Part shown: positions 16,053 through 25,008 of the stretch, piece after piece | How positions within the stretch are numbered: position 1 is the stretch's first letter | How the letters are laid out: every line of letters begins with the position of its first letter | Source: Pseudolabrys sp. | GTDB lineage: Bacteria > Pseudomonadota > Alphaproteobacteria > Rhizobiales > Xanthobacteraceae | Assembly: GCA_017849615.1 (NCBI GenBank) | Contig: JAFIGS010000011.1 | Span: 1-64,000, forward strand | DNA length: 64,000 nucleotides | Direction: 5' to 3' | The notes under the pieces: generated by a model | What the model was told of the DNA's origin: nothing | Databases searched by the model: none | The model's input: only the letters and a program-made list of their open reading frames with translations | Program-made: the position numbers and the translations under genes

Positions 16053-17310
16053 CCGGCATCGTCCGCGCGATCAGCGAGGCGACGATCAGGGTCGCGACGC
16101 CGATGCCGGCGAACAGCATCGGCAATGTCGCGCCGACGTGCTGCAGCAGCGCCACCAACACCGTGCCGCCGGTCATGAAGGCGGCGTTGAGCACATTCAC
16201 CGCGGCGACCGTGCGCGCGCGATAATCCCTGCTCGACCACGCCTGCACCGCGGCGAAAGACGGCACGATGAACAGGCCGCCGGCGATGGCGAGACCGGCC
16301 AGATCGACGGCGACGCGAATGCCGAGCGCGGTCGAGAACACCTCTCCCGGCGTCTGCCCCGCCGCATGAGCGACTTCGCCGAAGGTGGCGAGGCCGAGAT
16401 CGCCGGCGAAGACGCCGAGCAGCAGCGCGCCATAGAGCGTGATCTTCAGCACGATGCGGCCGCGCGCCAGCACGGCGGCGAGCCCCGAGCCGATACCCAC
16501 CGCGATGGAGAACAGCGCGAGATAAGCCGTCACCGTATCCTCGTTGCCGCCGATCAGGGTCTTGATCAGAGGCGGCAGCAGCGACAGCACGACGATGCCG
16601 ACCAGCCAGAACCAGCTCGTCACCAGCGCGCCCCACCACAGCCGCGCATCGGAGCGCAGGTGGCGCAGCATCGCCACCGTCGAGCGCGCGATGTTGCGCG
16701 TGACGGTCAGATGCGGCGCGCCCTCGCCGCTCGGCGGAATACGCAAGGCCGCCAGCCAGCACGACAGCGCAAAGCCGATGACCAGCACGCCGAAGGTGGC
16801 GGCGCCGCCGCGATGCGCGGCAATGCCGCCGACGATGGTGCCGGTGAGAATGGCGATGAAGGTCGCGCCCTCGATCAGCGCATTGGCCGCCGGCAATTTC
16901 TCCGGCGGCTGATGATCCGGCAGGATGCCGTATTTGATCGGCCCGAACAGCGCGGCGATGACGCCGAACAGGCCGAGCGCCACGAACATGATGACGACCG
17001 ACTTCTGCATGTGGCCGTAGAGCGCGAGGCAGGCGATGAAGATCTCGACGAATTTCAGCCATTGCGCGACCCGCGCCTTGTCGTGGCGGTCGGCGATTTC
17101 GCCGCCGAGGCCGGACAGAAAGAAATAGGGCGCGATGAACACGGCGCCGGCCAAGGTGATCAGCACCTCCGCCTGGCCCGACGTCACATCGGCGCCGAAC
17201 AGGATGAGGAAGACCAGCGAGGTCTTGAGAAAGTTGTCGTTGAACGCGGCGAAGAACTGGCACCAGAACAAGGGTGCGAAGCGGCGCGACAACAGGAGCG
17301 GCGGGGCCAT
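16036..17310 (-). CDS. MFS transporter, LplT-like
   Basis: The 424-residue protein has about 12 hydrophobic segments. FNDNFLKTSLVFLILFG near the N-terminus and PIKYGILPDHQP followed by ANALIEGATFIAILTGT resemble the lysophospholipid flippase LplT and the transporter half of Aas-type fusions. It may therefore move lysophospholipids, but no acyltransferase partner is adjacent. The ATG at 17310 was chosen; a GTG five codons upstream is possible. Its last 17 bp lie inside the orphan lyase 3' end. Confidence 0.9.
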   Translation of the reverse strand: MAPPLLLSRRFAPLFWCQFFAAFNDNFLKTSLVFLILFGADVTSGQAEVLITLAGAVFIAPYFFLSGLGGEIADRHDKARVAQWLKFVEIFIACLALYGHMQKSVVIMFVALGLFGVIAALFGPIKYGILPDHQPPEKLPAANALIEGATFIAILTGTIVGGIAAHRGGAATFGVLVIGFALSCWLAALRIPPSGEGAPHLTVTRNIARSTVAMLRHLRSDARLWWGALVTSWFWLVGIVVLSLLPPLIKTLIGGNEDTVTAYLALFSIAVGIGSGLAAVLARGRIVLKITLYGALLLGVFAGDLGLATFGEVAHAAGQTPGEVFSTALGIRVAVDLAGLAIAGGLFIVPSFAAVQAWSSRDYRARTVAAVNVLNAAFMTGGTVLVALLQHVGATLPMLFAGIGVATLIVASLIARTMPVTSAP

Positions 17311-17392
17311 GCCGCTGCATAGCACGGCGCAGCACAGCGAGCGCCCGCTTTACGTCAGGCGCTCACAGGAATGCGAATTTTGAAGACGGGAT

Positions 17393-17527
17393 TTATCCGC
17401 GGGCGCGGCCGACCCTGCGGCGGCGCCGCGTCTCGGCGGGCTCGAAGTCGCGGTGCTGCAGAATGAGCGCGGCCGTGCCGCAGGCAATGGCGATGGCAAG
17501 CGCAATCGTGAACAGATTGATCCACAT
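17393..17527 (-). CDS. Small single-span membrane protein of 44 residues
   Basis: MWINLFTIALAIAIACGTAA begins a protein with one membrane segment (about residues 3-25) and a strongly basic tail (RRRRRVGRARG). A clear ribosome binding site, GGAGG, sits 7 bases before the ATG at 17527, which decides the start; the longer frame upstream to 17608 has none. The layout resembles small regulatory membrane proteins, but no function is known. It stands alone between the MFS gene and the ATPase pair. Confidence 0.6.
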   Translation of the reverse strand: MWINLFTIALAIAIACGTAALILQHRDFEPAETRRRRRVGRARG

Positions 17528-17670
17528 GGTCTGGCCTCCTTCGCTGGCGGACTTTTGACGCCCCGCCGGGGTTCCGAAAAGCGGCTCTTGAGAACGCACA
17601 GCCGCCAATTCCGTTCCATGCGCTATCAGTCTGGAATCACTGATGAAAATCTAGCCGTTTCGACGCGCCG

Positions 17671-18387
17671 TCACAACCGCAGCGAGGATTGCAGGTCGCC
17701 GAGCAGCACGCGCAGGTCGATCTCGCGCAATTCGGTATAAGTTTTACGCAACCAGCGCTGCAATTCGATATGCGCATCGAGCGGAATATTGCGCGCATTC
17801 GCCAGTTGATCGTCGGCGAAAGAGAACGGCGGTGTCTCGATGAATTTGCGCGACGCGGGCGCCAGCGCCGGCAATCGCAGGATCGCGCCGCTGCGCTCCG
17901 CGGTGGGGAAACGGTCGCGATGCTGCGTCGGCCCGAGCATTTCATTGTGCACCGGCGTCAGCGCCGCGCCCGGAAAGCGCGCGCGCAGGCTTCGATAGGC
18001 CTCGCCCGCGGCCTTGTCCGACGAGATGATGAACAGGATGACCGGCGCGATGGCGCGCTTGTGCGCTTCCTCGACGAAGCCGATGCGATGCGCGATGTCG
18101 AAGAAGGCCGTGAACGTCTCGGCGCCGACATCGACGATCTTGCCGCCGCCTTCCTCGCTCACGAGCCGATCGAACAAGGCCATCTGGCCCTGCACGCCGC
18201 CGATCTGGGCGGCCTGCGTTTCCTCCGGCGCGAATTGCCGCAGGCTTTGCGCGCCCTGGCCGAGATCGAAGGCGCGCGCGCCGCGGCCCTCGTGCTGATG
18301 ATAGCCGATCAGCACCCGCGACAGCAGCGTCTTGCCGACCCGCGGCCGCGGCGACGCGACGATGTAAACGGAATGGCGGAACGACAT
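17671..18387 (-). CDS. ParA/MinD-like P-loop protein with degenerate Walker A
   Basis: The 238-residue protein is a paralogue of the gene just upstream: both share VGKT..SR.L, a following RAFD block, QM..FD.L, a V-D-(V/I)-x-A segment and IGF(V/L)E.A at matching positions. The P-loop reads SPRPRVGKT: the glycines of the deviant ParA motif KGGxGKT are replaced by Pro and Arg, though GKT is kept. ATP binding may be weakened or lost. Its role could be as partner or regulator of the intact ATPase. It starts 111 bp after that gene. Confidence 0.8.
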   Translation of the reverse strand: MSFRHSVYIVASPRPRVGKTLLSRVLIGYHQHEGRGARAFDLGQGAQSLRQFAPEETQAAQIGGVQGQMALFDRLVSEEGGGKIVDVGAETFTAFFDIAHRIGFVEEAHKRAIAPVILFIISSDKAAGEAYRSLRARFPGAALTPVHNEMLGPTQHRDRFPTAERSGAILRLPALAPASRKFIETPPFSFADDQLANARNIPLDAHIELQRWLRKTYTELREIDLRVLLGDLQSSLRL

Positions 18388-18498
18388 CGTCTCTCAGGCC
18401 AAAGGGCTTATCGAATTCAAGTCCAATAAAGACAAACGGCGCTGTCGTCGAGACAAGCGCCGCCCGTGAAGCTTATCGCGTGGAAAGCCGAAACCGAT

Positions 18499-19257
18499 CT
18501 AGCCGGCCACCTGACGGACGTTGCTCTCCGCCTTCGGCGACAACAGATCGACGAGCTTGACCTTGTCGTACTCGGCCCAGACCTGGCCGAGCCAGTGACG
18601 CACATAGCCGCGCAGCACGAACGAATAATTGGCGGACTCGCCCTTGCCGGACTTGTTGGCGACGAACTGCACGAAGGGCACGCTCGCCACTTCGACCTGC
18701 TCGGTCGCCATCTCGTTGAGCTTGGGGATGGTGATTTCCTGCGCGTTCTTGATCTTGTTGAAATAGGAATTGTAGGTCGCCGGATCCCAGTCGAAGAACG
18801 AGGTGTCGTTGATGTGGTTCTTGACCAGGAAGTAGCTGGCGTCGCCGACATAGCGCGCGGTCTCGGCGATCTCCTGCAGCGAGGCGATCGACGGCCCGAG
18901 GATGTGGAAGACCGCGAAGGTGATCTGGCCCTTCTTGGCGGATTCGAGGAAGCCGATGTCGCTCAGCGCCTGCAGCGTCGTGGACAGGAGGCCGGCGCGG
19001 ATGTCGATCACCGTGACCTGCGCCGGCGTCGAGCCGAGCGTATCGAAGATCTTCATCTGGTCGGCGACCGAGTTCACATCGACGATTTCGGTGTGATCGG
19101 GGTGAAAGCGCGTGAGCGTGCCGCGCGGCGTCTCGGTGTCGAAAGCCCGCGTCGGAATGTGGTGCGCGCCGAAATAGTCGAGCAGCGTGCGGGAGACGGT
19201 GGTCTTGCCGACTCCGCCCTTGTCGGCGCCAACGAGTACGACGGCTGGTTTTGCCAT
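18499..19257 (-). CDS. ParA/MinD-like ATPase
   Basis: The 252-residue protein has the deviant Walker A motif KGGVGKTT (about residues 13-20) and an Asp-containing Walker A'-B region (VIDIRAG). ParA-type ATPases position plasmids, chromosomes or other cargo. No ParB gene, parS-like repeat array or partition cargo is visible nearby, so this may be an orphan ParA. The ATG at 19257 was preferred over a GTG at 19266. It forms a tandem pair with the degenerate copy downstream. Confidence 0.88.
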   Translation of the reverse strand: MAKPAVVLVGADKGGVGKTTVSRTLLDYFGAHHIPTRAFDTETPRGTLTRFHPDHTEIVDVNSVADQMKIFDTLGSTPAQVTVIDIRAGLLSTTLQALSDIGFLESAKKGQITFAVFHILGPSIASLQEIAETARYVGDASYFLVKNHINDTSFFDWDPATYNSYFNKIKNAQEITIPKLNEMATEQVEVASVPFVQFVANKSGKGESANYSFVLRGYVRHWLGQVWAEYDKVKLVDLLSPKAESNVRQVAG

Positions 19258-19466
19258 GAGGCTCACTCTATGCGTGAATTGCGACAGTATCGGCGCTGCG
19301 CCCCTGCTTTGTCACACAGGGCCGCCGCCCCCCACGACTTTCCCACAGGAACGCGGTTCCTGAAAGGCTCGGCGGGCCGGGTGCGCCTGAGCGGAAATGC
19401 CCGGAAATTAGTCGAAAGCCGAAAAGTGGCGGTGATTTGGCGGTAATTCGCCGCCGTGGCAATACC

Positions 19467-20645
19467 TTAGATGCGCGGCTCGATCTCGCCGGGCGGCAAG
19501 TCGCCGATCGGACCCAACGCCTGCTGATCGCGCCGAAAGAGCGGCTCGCTCTGGATGTAGAGCGTGAGCAGTTCGGCGAGCGCCACCAGCGATTCCTTGT
19601 GGGTGCGCTCCCAACCGTGGCTGGCGTCGAGGCCGAAGCAGACCAGCGCCGCGCGGATATCGTTGCCGGCCTCCACGGCCGCGGCGCCGTCGGAGCGATA
19701 ATAGCGAAACACGTCGCGCGCATGCTCGATGTCGTTGTCCTGCGCCAGCTTGATCAGGTTGCGCGTCAGGTGCCAGTCGAACGGGCCGGACGAATCCTGC
19801 ATGGCAATCGTCACGCCGTAAGTCGAGGTGTTCTGCCCCGGCGCGATGGTGCCGTTATCGACGGCCACCAGCTCCGACACGTCGCCATGCAGCACGGCGC
19901 TGGCGCCGACGCCGATTTCCTCCGCCAGCGTGAACAACAGATGGCAGTCGATCGGCAGCTTCGCCTTGGCTTTGCGGACAGCGCGCGCGGCCGCCATCAT
20001 GGCGGCGACGCCGGCCTTGTCGTCGAGATGCCGGCACACGATGAAGCCGGTCTTGACGAATTCCGGCGGCGCATCGACCGACACCACATCGCCGACATGG
20101 ACGCCGAGGGCGCGCGTCTCCTCGGCGGTATCGGTTCTGGCATCGAGGCGGACCTCGAGATTGGTCCAGGCGCTGGGCTGGGTATCGACTTCCTCGTTGT
20201 AGGTGTGGCCCGAAGCCTTCAGCGGCAGGATGGTGCCGCGGATCTGCCCGTCATCGGTGAAGACATTGACGCGCGCGCCTTCGGCGAAACGCGCCGACCA
20301 ATGGCCGATCGGCACGATCTCCAGTCGGCCATTGGCGCGGATGTTCTTGACCGTGGCGCCAAGCGTATCGAGATGGCCGACCAGCGCGCGCGCCGGCACC
20401 GCCACCTCGCCCTTGAGCGTGGCGCGGATGGCGCCGCGCCGGGTCAATTCGAACGGAATGCCGAGATCATCCAGTTCCTTGCAGACCAGTGCCACGATGA
20501 CGTCGGTCATGCCGGACGGGCTCGGCGTGCGCAGCAGGCGATTGAGCAGGCCGAGCATGTAGCCTTCGTCGATCGTCAGCTTGTTCTGACGCGGCGGGGG
20601 CGGCGGCACTTCTTTCGGCTGCTTCTGTTGTTTCTGCTTGGCCAT
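19467..20645 (-). CDS. M42-family peptidase of the NAGGN osmoprotectant system
   Basis: The 392-residue protein has M42/M18-like zinc-peptidase features: VPARALVGHLDTLGATV, CRHLDDKAGVAAMMAAARAV and LLFTLAEEIGVGAS with a Glu pair as catalytic base and ligand. A long Lys/Gln/Pro-rich N-terminus precedes the domain. It is the third gene of asnO-ngg-peptidase, an arrangement found with the osmolyte N-acetylglutaminylglutamine amide. Its start overlaps the ngg stop by one base (TGATG). It probably processes the dipeptide or its precursor, which is inferred from context. Confidence 0.93.
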   Translation of the reverse strand: MAKQKQQKQPKEVPPPPPRQNKLTIDEGYMLGLLNRLLRTPSPSGMTDVIVALVCKELDDLGIPFELTRRGAIRATLKGEVAVPARALVGHLDTLGATVKNIRANGRLEIVPIGHWSARFAEGARVNVFTDDGQIRGTILPLKASGHTYNEEVDTQPSAWTNLEVRLDARTDTAEETRALGVHVGDVVSVDAPPEFVKTGFIVCRHLDDKAGVAAMMAAARAVRKAKAKLPIDCHLLFTLAEEIGVGASAVLHGDVSELVAVDNGTIAPGQNTSTYGVTIAMQDSSGPFDWHLTRNLIKLAQDNDIEHARDVFRYYRSDGAAAVEAGNDIRAALVCFGLDASHGWERTHKESLVALAELLTLYIQSEPLFRRDQQALGPIGDLPPGEIEPRI

Positions 20646-22381
20646 CAGTGTTCCGGCGCGATACGGCTGTGGGGGAAAAGGAAATCGACGAACTTCTCGG
20701 CCGTCGGCTGCGGCTGATGATTGGCGAGGCCGGGCCGCTCATTGGCTTCGATGATGACGTAATCGGGCCCGGTTACATCCGGCACCAGGAAGTCGAAGCC
20801 GACCAGCGGGATATCCAGCGCCCGCGCGCCGGCGATAGCGGCGGCGGCCAGATCGGGATGAAGCTCGGCGGTGACATCGTGAATGGTGCCGCCGGTATGC
20901 AGGTTCGCGGTCTTGCGCACGGCCAGATGCTCGCCCGAGGGCAGCACGTCATCGAGCTTGTGGCCATGGGCGGCGACGGCGCGGGTGGTTTCCTCATCGA
21001 GCGGAATGCGGCTTTCGCCGCCGGTCGCCGCGGCGCGGCGACGGCTCTGCCGCTCGATCAGATCGCGGATGCTGTGCTCGCCGTCGCCGACGATGGTCGC
21101 CGGCTTGCGGATGGCCGCCGCGACCACTTCACCGGCGATGACGATGATACGCAGATCGTCGCCGGTGACGAATTCCTCCATCAGCACTTCGTCGCTGATT
21201 TTCCTCGCCTCGGCGATGGCGCGCGTCACTTCGTCTTCCGTCGTCAGATCGACGAACACGCCGCGACCCTGCTCGCCGCGCGCCGGCTTGACCACGACGC
21301 GGCCATGACGCTCGAGAAACGACGAGGCCTCGCCCGGCGTCGTCAGCCGCAACTGCTCCGGCACGCGCAGGCCGGCCTTGACCATGACGCGGCGCGTCAG
21401 CGCCTTGTCGTCGCAGCGCGACAGCGCCACCGCGCTGGTCATCTCGGACAGCGACTCGCGGCAGGCGACCGCGCGGCCGCCATAGGACAGGCGGAAGATG
21501 CCGGACTCCGCGTCCTCGATCTCGACGGCAATGCCACGCCGCCGCGCCTCATCGACGATGATGCGGGCATAGATGTTCAGCTCGCCGAGCACCGGCGGCC
21601 CGGCGAACAGGTTCTCGTTCACGGCGTTCTTGCGCTTGACGCAGAACACCGGCACGCGGACGAAGCCGAGTTTCTCGTACAGCGCGATGGCCTGCACATT
21701 GTCGTGCTTGACCGACAGATCCATGAAGGCGCGGCCGCGCTTCATGAACATGTCGGCCAGCGCCAGCACCAAAGCCGTGCCGACGCCCGGCGCGCGCGCC
21801 TGCGGATCGACGGCCAGCGCCCACAGGCTTGAGCCATTGTCGGGATCGTTGAACGCCTTGGTGTGATCGATGCCCATGACAACGCCGGCGAGGCCGCCTT
21901 CGCCATTCTCGGCGACGAGCAACTGGACGCTCTCAGGACGCGCTTCGCCGGCGACATAGCCATCGCGCAGCGGCACCATGCCGCGCGACAGGTACAGCCG
22001 GTTGATTTCGTCGGCGTCCTCGGCGCGCGCGGCGCGGATCGCGATCGCCGGGGTGCTCTGCCTGACGGCGGGCGGCGCGAAGAAGTCGAGCCGGTAGGTG
22101 TGCGACGGATCGAGAAACAAGAGTTGCGGCGCCTCGGCCAGCAGAACATGCGGCTCGCGCGCATAGAGGATGATATCGCGCTCGCCTTCGGTCTCGGCGC
22201 TCAGCATGGCGGCGAGCGAGGCCGGCGCGGCGAAGGTCTGCCCGAAGATCAAGCGGCCCCAGCCGCAATCGACAAAGGCCTCGTGGAGAACATCCTTGGC
22301 GGCATCGCCCCACATGCGCAGCGACAGCATGCGCTCCGGATCGGTGCTCGCCTCGGCCGCTTCTTTCTTCTGCGTCTGCAT
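20645..22381 (-). CDS. ngg: N-acetylglutaminylglutamine synthetase
   Basis: The 578-residue protein has an N-terminal GNAT acetyltransferase region (about 120-270; VDPQARAPGVGTALVLALAD) and a C-terminal ATP-grasp ligase region (about 340-575; VVVKPARGEQGRGVFVDLT, GFDFLVPD, IIEANERPGLANH). It makes N-acetylglutaminylglutamine from acetyl-CoA and glutamine. MQTQKKEAAE at 22381 was chosen; the upstream frame overlaps the asnO end. The gene lies 11 bp downstream of asnO and is coupled to the peptidase gene. Confidence 0.96.
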   Translation of the reverse strand: MQTQKKEAAEASTDPERMLSLRMWGDAAKDVLHEAFVDCGWGRLIFGQTFAAPASLAAMLSAETEGERDIILYAREPHVLLAEAPQLLFLDPSHTYRLDFFAPPAVRQSTPAIAIRAARAEDADEINRLYLSRGMVPLRDGYVAGEARPESVQLLVAENGEGGLAGVVMGIDHTKAFNDPDNGSSLWALAVDPQARAPGVGTALVLALADMFMKRGRAFMDLSVKHDNVQAIALYEKLGFVRVPVFCVKRKNAVNENLFAGPPVLGELNIYARIIVDEARRRGIAVEIEDAESGIFRLSYGGRAVACRESLSEMTSAVALSRCDDKALTRRVMVKAGLRVPEQLRLTTPGEASSFLERHGRVVVKPARGEQGRGVFVDLTTEDEVTRAIAEARKISDEVLMEEFVTGDDLRIIVIAGEVVAAAIRKPATIVGDGEHSIRDLIERQSRRRAAATGGESRIPLDEETTRAVAAHGHKLDDVLPSGEHLAVRKTANLHTGGTIHDVTAELHPDLAAAAIAGARALDIPLVGFDFLVPDVTGPDYVIIEANERPGLANHQPQPTAEKFVDFLFPHSRIAPEH

Positions 22382-22392
22382 GGGGACCGCCT

Positions 22393-24168
22393 TCAGAGTT
22401 TGTGGGCTTGCAGCCACAGTTCGAGCAGCGCGACCTGCCAAAGCTTCGAACCGCGCAGGCGCGTGATGTGGTCCTTGGGCGCATCAAGGAGCTTGTCGAT
22501 ATAGGCGCGCTTGATGAGGCCGCGGTTGCGCGCCGCCGGCGCATCAAGCGCCTGACGCACGAAATCGAGCACCGGGCCTTCGATGTATTTGAGCGCCGGC
22601 ACCGGGAAGTAGCCCTTCGGCCGGTCGATGACCTCGGCCGGAATCACCGTGCGGCCGATGTCCTTGAGGATGCCCTTGCCGCCGTCGCGGATCTTCTCGT
22701 CCGCCGGCACCCGCGCGGCGAGTTCGACGAGTTCGTGATCGAGGAACGGCACGCGCGCCTCGAGGCCCCAGGCCATGGTCATGTTGTCGACGCGCTTCAC
22801 CGGGTCGTCGACCAGCATCACGGTCGAGTCGATGCGCAGCGCCTTGTCCACGGCCTCATCCGCGCCCGGACTGGCGAAGTGGCGCGTGACGTAATCGCGC
22901 GCGTCGTCGCCGCCGACGGCGGCGGGCTCCATGATCTCCTTGTATTCGGCGAAGTCGCGATCGAAGAAGGCGCCGGCATAGGCCTCGACCGGATCGTTGG
23001 CATTCACCATCGGCGGATACCAGTGATAGCCGGCGAAGACTTCGTCCGCGCCCTGGCCGGACTGCACGACCTTGACGTGCTTCGCCACTTCCTTGGACAG
23101 CAGATAGAAGCCGACATTGTCGTACGAGACCATCGGCTCGGACATGGCCTCGATGGTCTCGGGCAGGCGCGCGATCAGCTCTTTGGACTTGATGAAAAGC
23201 TGACGGTGTTCGGTGCCGAAATGCTCGGCGACGATGTCGGAATATTTGAACTCGTCGCCGATCTCGCCATTGACCGATTCAAAGCCGATGGAGAAGGTCT
23301 TGAGATCCTTCTGCCCGGCTTCGGCAAGCAGAGCAACAATCAAACTGGAGTCGAGCCCGCCCGACAGCAGCACGCCGACCGGAACGTCGGCGACCATGCG
23401 GCGATCGACGGCCTTGCGCAGCGCCGTATGAACGAGCTCGCGCCATTCCTCGCGCGAACGCCGCGCGTCGTCGCCGCTGCGGCCGAAGTTGAGCGTCCAG
23501 TAGCGGTGGTCGCTGCGTTTGCCCTTGTCGTCGAAGGACACGATGGTGCCCGGCTCGACCTTGCGCACGCCCTTGAGAATGGTGCGCGGCGGCGGCACCA
23601 CGGCGTGAAACGACATGTAGTGGTTGAGCGCGACGGGATCGATTGAGGTATCGACGTCGCCGGCGGCGAGCAGCGCCGACAGGCTCGAGGCGAAGCGCAC
23701 GCGCCGGCCGGGGATTTCGCTGTAATAGAGCGGCTTGATGCCGAGGCGATCGCGTACCAAGGTCACCTTGCCGGTGTCGCGCTCGACGATGGCGAAGGCG
23801 AACATGCCGTTGAAGCGCTTCGGCGCGTCATGGCCCCAGGCGTGCCAGGCCTTGAGCACGACCTCGGTGTCGCCGTCGGAGAAGAATTTGTAGCCCTTGG
23901 CTTCGAGCTCGCCGCGCAGCGCCTTGTAGTTATAGATGCAGCCGTTGAACGCCACGGACACGCCGAGCGACGGGTCCACCATCGGCTGCTGCGCCCGCTC
24001 CGACAGATCGATGATCTTCAACCGGCGATGGCCGAGCGCCGCATGGCCGTTCGACCAGAGGCCGGCGCCATCGGGACCGCGGCGCGCCATGGAAGCCGTC
24101 ATCGCCGCGACTGCTGCGGCCGAAGCGGGGACGTCGTTCAAGCTTAACTCACCGCACAATCCACACAT
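22393..24168 (-). CDS. asnO: N-acetylglutaminylglutamine amidotransferase (AsnB-like)
   Basis: The 591-residue protein has an N-terminal class II glutaminase domain starting MCGLCGE with nucleophile Cys2, and a C-terminal synthetase domain with the PP-loop SGGLDSS and later GQGADEVFAGY. It amidates N-acetylglutaminylglutamine to NAGGN, an osmolyte of rhizobia and Pseudomonas. It is the first gene of the asnO-ngg-peptidase set. A MarR regulator is divergent from it across 210 bp. Confidence 0.96.
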   Translation of the reverse strand: MCGLCGELSLNDVPASAAAVAAMTASMARRGPDGAGLWSNGHAALGHRRLKIIDLSERAQQPMVDPSLGVSVAFNGCIYNYKALRGELEAKGYKFFSDGDTEVVLKAWHAWGHDAPKRFNGMFAFAIVERDTGKVTLVRDRLGIKPLYYSEIPGRRVRFASSLSALLAAGDVDTSIDPVALNHYMSFHAVVPPPRTILKGVRKVEPGTIVSFDDKGKRSDHRYWTLNFGRSGDDARRSREEWRELVHTALRKAVDRRMVADVPVGVLLSGGLDSSLIVALLAEAGQKDLKTFSIGFESVNGEIGDEFKYSDIVAEHFGTEHRQLFIKSKELIARLPETIEAMSEPMVSYDNVGFYLLSKEVAKHVKVVQSGQGADEVFAGYHWYPPMVNANDPVEAYAGAFFDRDFAEYKEIMEPAAVGGDDARDYVTRHFASPGADEAVDKALRIDSTVMLVDDPVKRVDNMTMAWGLEARVPFLDHELVELAARVPADEKIRDGGKGILKDIGRTVIPAEVIDRPKGYFPVPALKYIEGPVLDFVRQALDAPAARNRGLIKRAYIDKLLDAPKDHITRLRGSKLWQVALLELWLQAHKL

Positions 24169-24324
24169 CGGTGCCTCTCCGCCTTCTCATCGAAAGCTGC
24201 GATTGGCCCGGCCGGTCTCCGTAAAGGCGTCCTTGGGGCAATCATTTGAGGCGGACCGGGTGCCCGCCTCGCGCGAAAAAAATGCCGTGGAGGGAACATT
24301 GCTCCTCTCGACAATCTTTATAGT

Positions 24325-24337
24325 TCGAATATTTCGA
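24325..24337. promoter_or_regulatory. Possible operator TCGAA-TAT-TTCGA
   Basis: Perfect 5-bp arms (24325-24329 and 24333-24337) lie in an AT-rich patch between asnO and its divergent MarR regulator, about 41 bp before the regulator start. It is short, so chance cannot be excluded. Confidence 0.3.
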
Positions 24338-24377
24338 TATCAAAGCTTCAGGGCCGAAAAGGTTCCAAGATTTGCCC

Positions 24378-24863
24378 ATGCCGTCAACGCCAGCCGCCCC
24401 GATTCGATCCGAAAAACCGCAGGTGCAGCAGGTTCTTGGCGCCATGCGCCGGATCCTGCACGCGGCCGATTTGCGCTCGCGCCGGCTGGCGAGGGAGACC
24501 GGGCTCACGGCGGCGCAGCTCGCGGTGTTGCAGGCCATCGCCGACCTCGGCGAGGTCACCACCGGGCGGATTTCCGAGGACGCCAGCCTGACCCAGGCGA
24601 CGGTTACGGTCATTCTCGACAGGCTTGTGGAGCGCGGCCTGGTGGAGCGCTATCGCAGCGTCGGCGACCGGCGCATCGTGCATTCGCGGCTGACCGAAGC
24701 GGGTGCGACAGCGCTGGCGGCGGCGGGCCCGGCGACCAGCGCCCGGCTTATTCGCGAATTCGAGCGCCTGCCCGCGGACCGGCAGGCCGAGTTGGTGACG
24801 TCGCTGGAGTGGATGGCGCAGGCGCTGGGCGTGAGCGGCGAGGACTGGCCGGCAGCCGTTTAA
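24378..24863 (+). CDS. MarR family regulator next to the NAGGN operon
   Basis: The 161-residue winged-helix protein has LTAAQLAVLQAIADLGEVT, ASLTQATVTVILDRLVERGLV (recognition helix) and YRSVGDRRIVHSRLTEAG (wing). It is divergent from asnO, and the position suggests control of osmolyte synthesis. ATG 24378 was preferred to a TTG two codons upstream. Confidence 0.93.
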   Translation: MPSTPAAPIRSEKPQVQQVLGAMRRILHAADLRSRRLARETGLTAAQLAVLQAIADLGEVTTGRISEDASLTQATVTVILDRLVERGLVERYRSVGDRRIVHSRLTEAGATALAAAGPATSARLIREFERLPADRQAELVTSLEWMAQALGVSGEDWPAAV

Positions 24864-24875
24864 ACGGCGCGGGAG

Positions 24876-24950
24876 TGGTGCCGATGGAGGGATTTGAACC
24901 CCCGACCACCCGCTTACGAAGCGGATGCTCTACCACTGAGCTACATCGGC
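24876..24950 (-). tRNA. tRNA-Thr (anticodon CGT)
   Basis: A complete 75-nt tRNA with encoded CCA. Acceptor GCCGATG/CATCGGC, D stem GCTC/GAGC, anticodon stem TCCGC/GCGGG with loop TTCGTAA (anticodon CGT, reads ACG), and T arm around GGTTCAAATCC are present. It lies 12 bp after the MarR stop, on the opposite strand. Confidence 0.96.
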
Positions 24951-25008
24951 GCCATGAGGCGCCTTAGTATCGGCGCGGCCCCGGATTGGCAAGCACGCGC
25001 CAAATCCG

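Noticed and set aside
19437-20717. 426-codon frame antisense to the M42 peptidase
   Set aside because: Low-complexity Arg/Asp/His-rich shadow of a well-supported gene.
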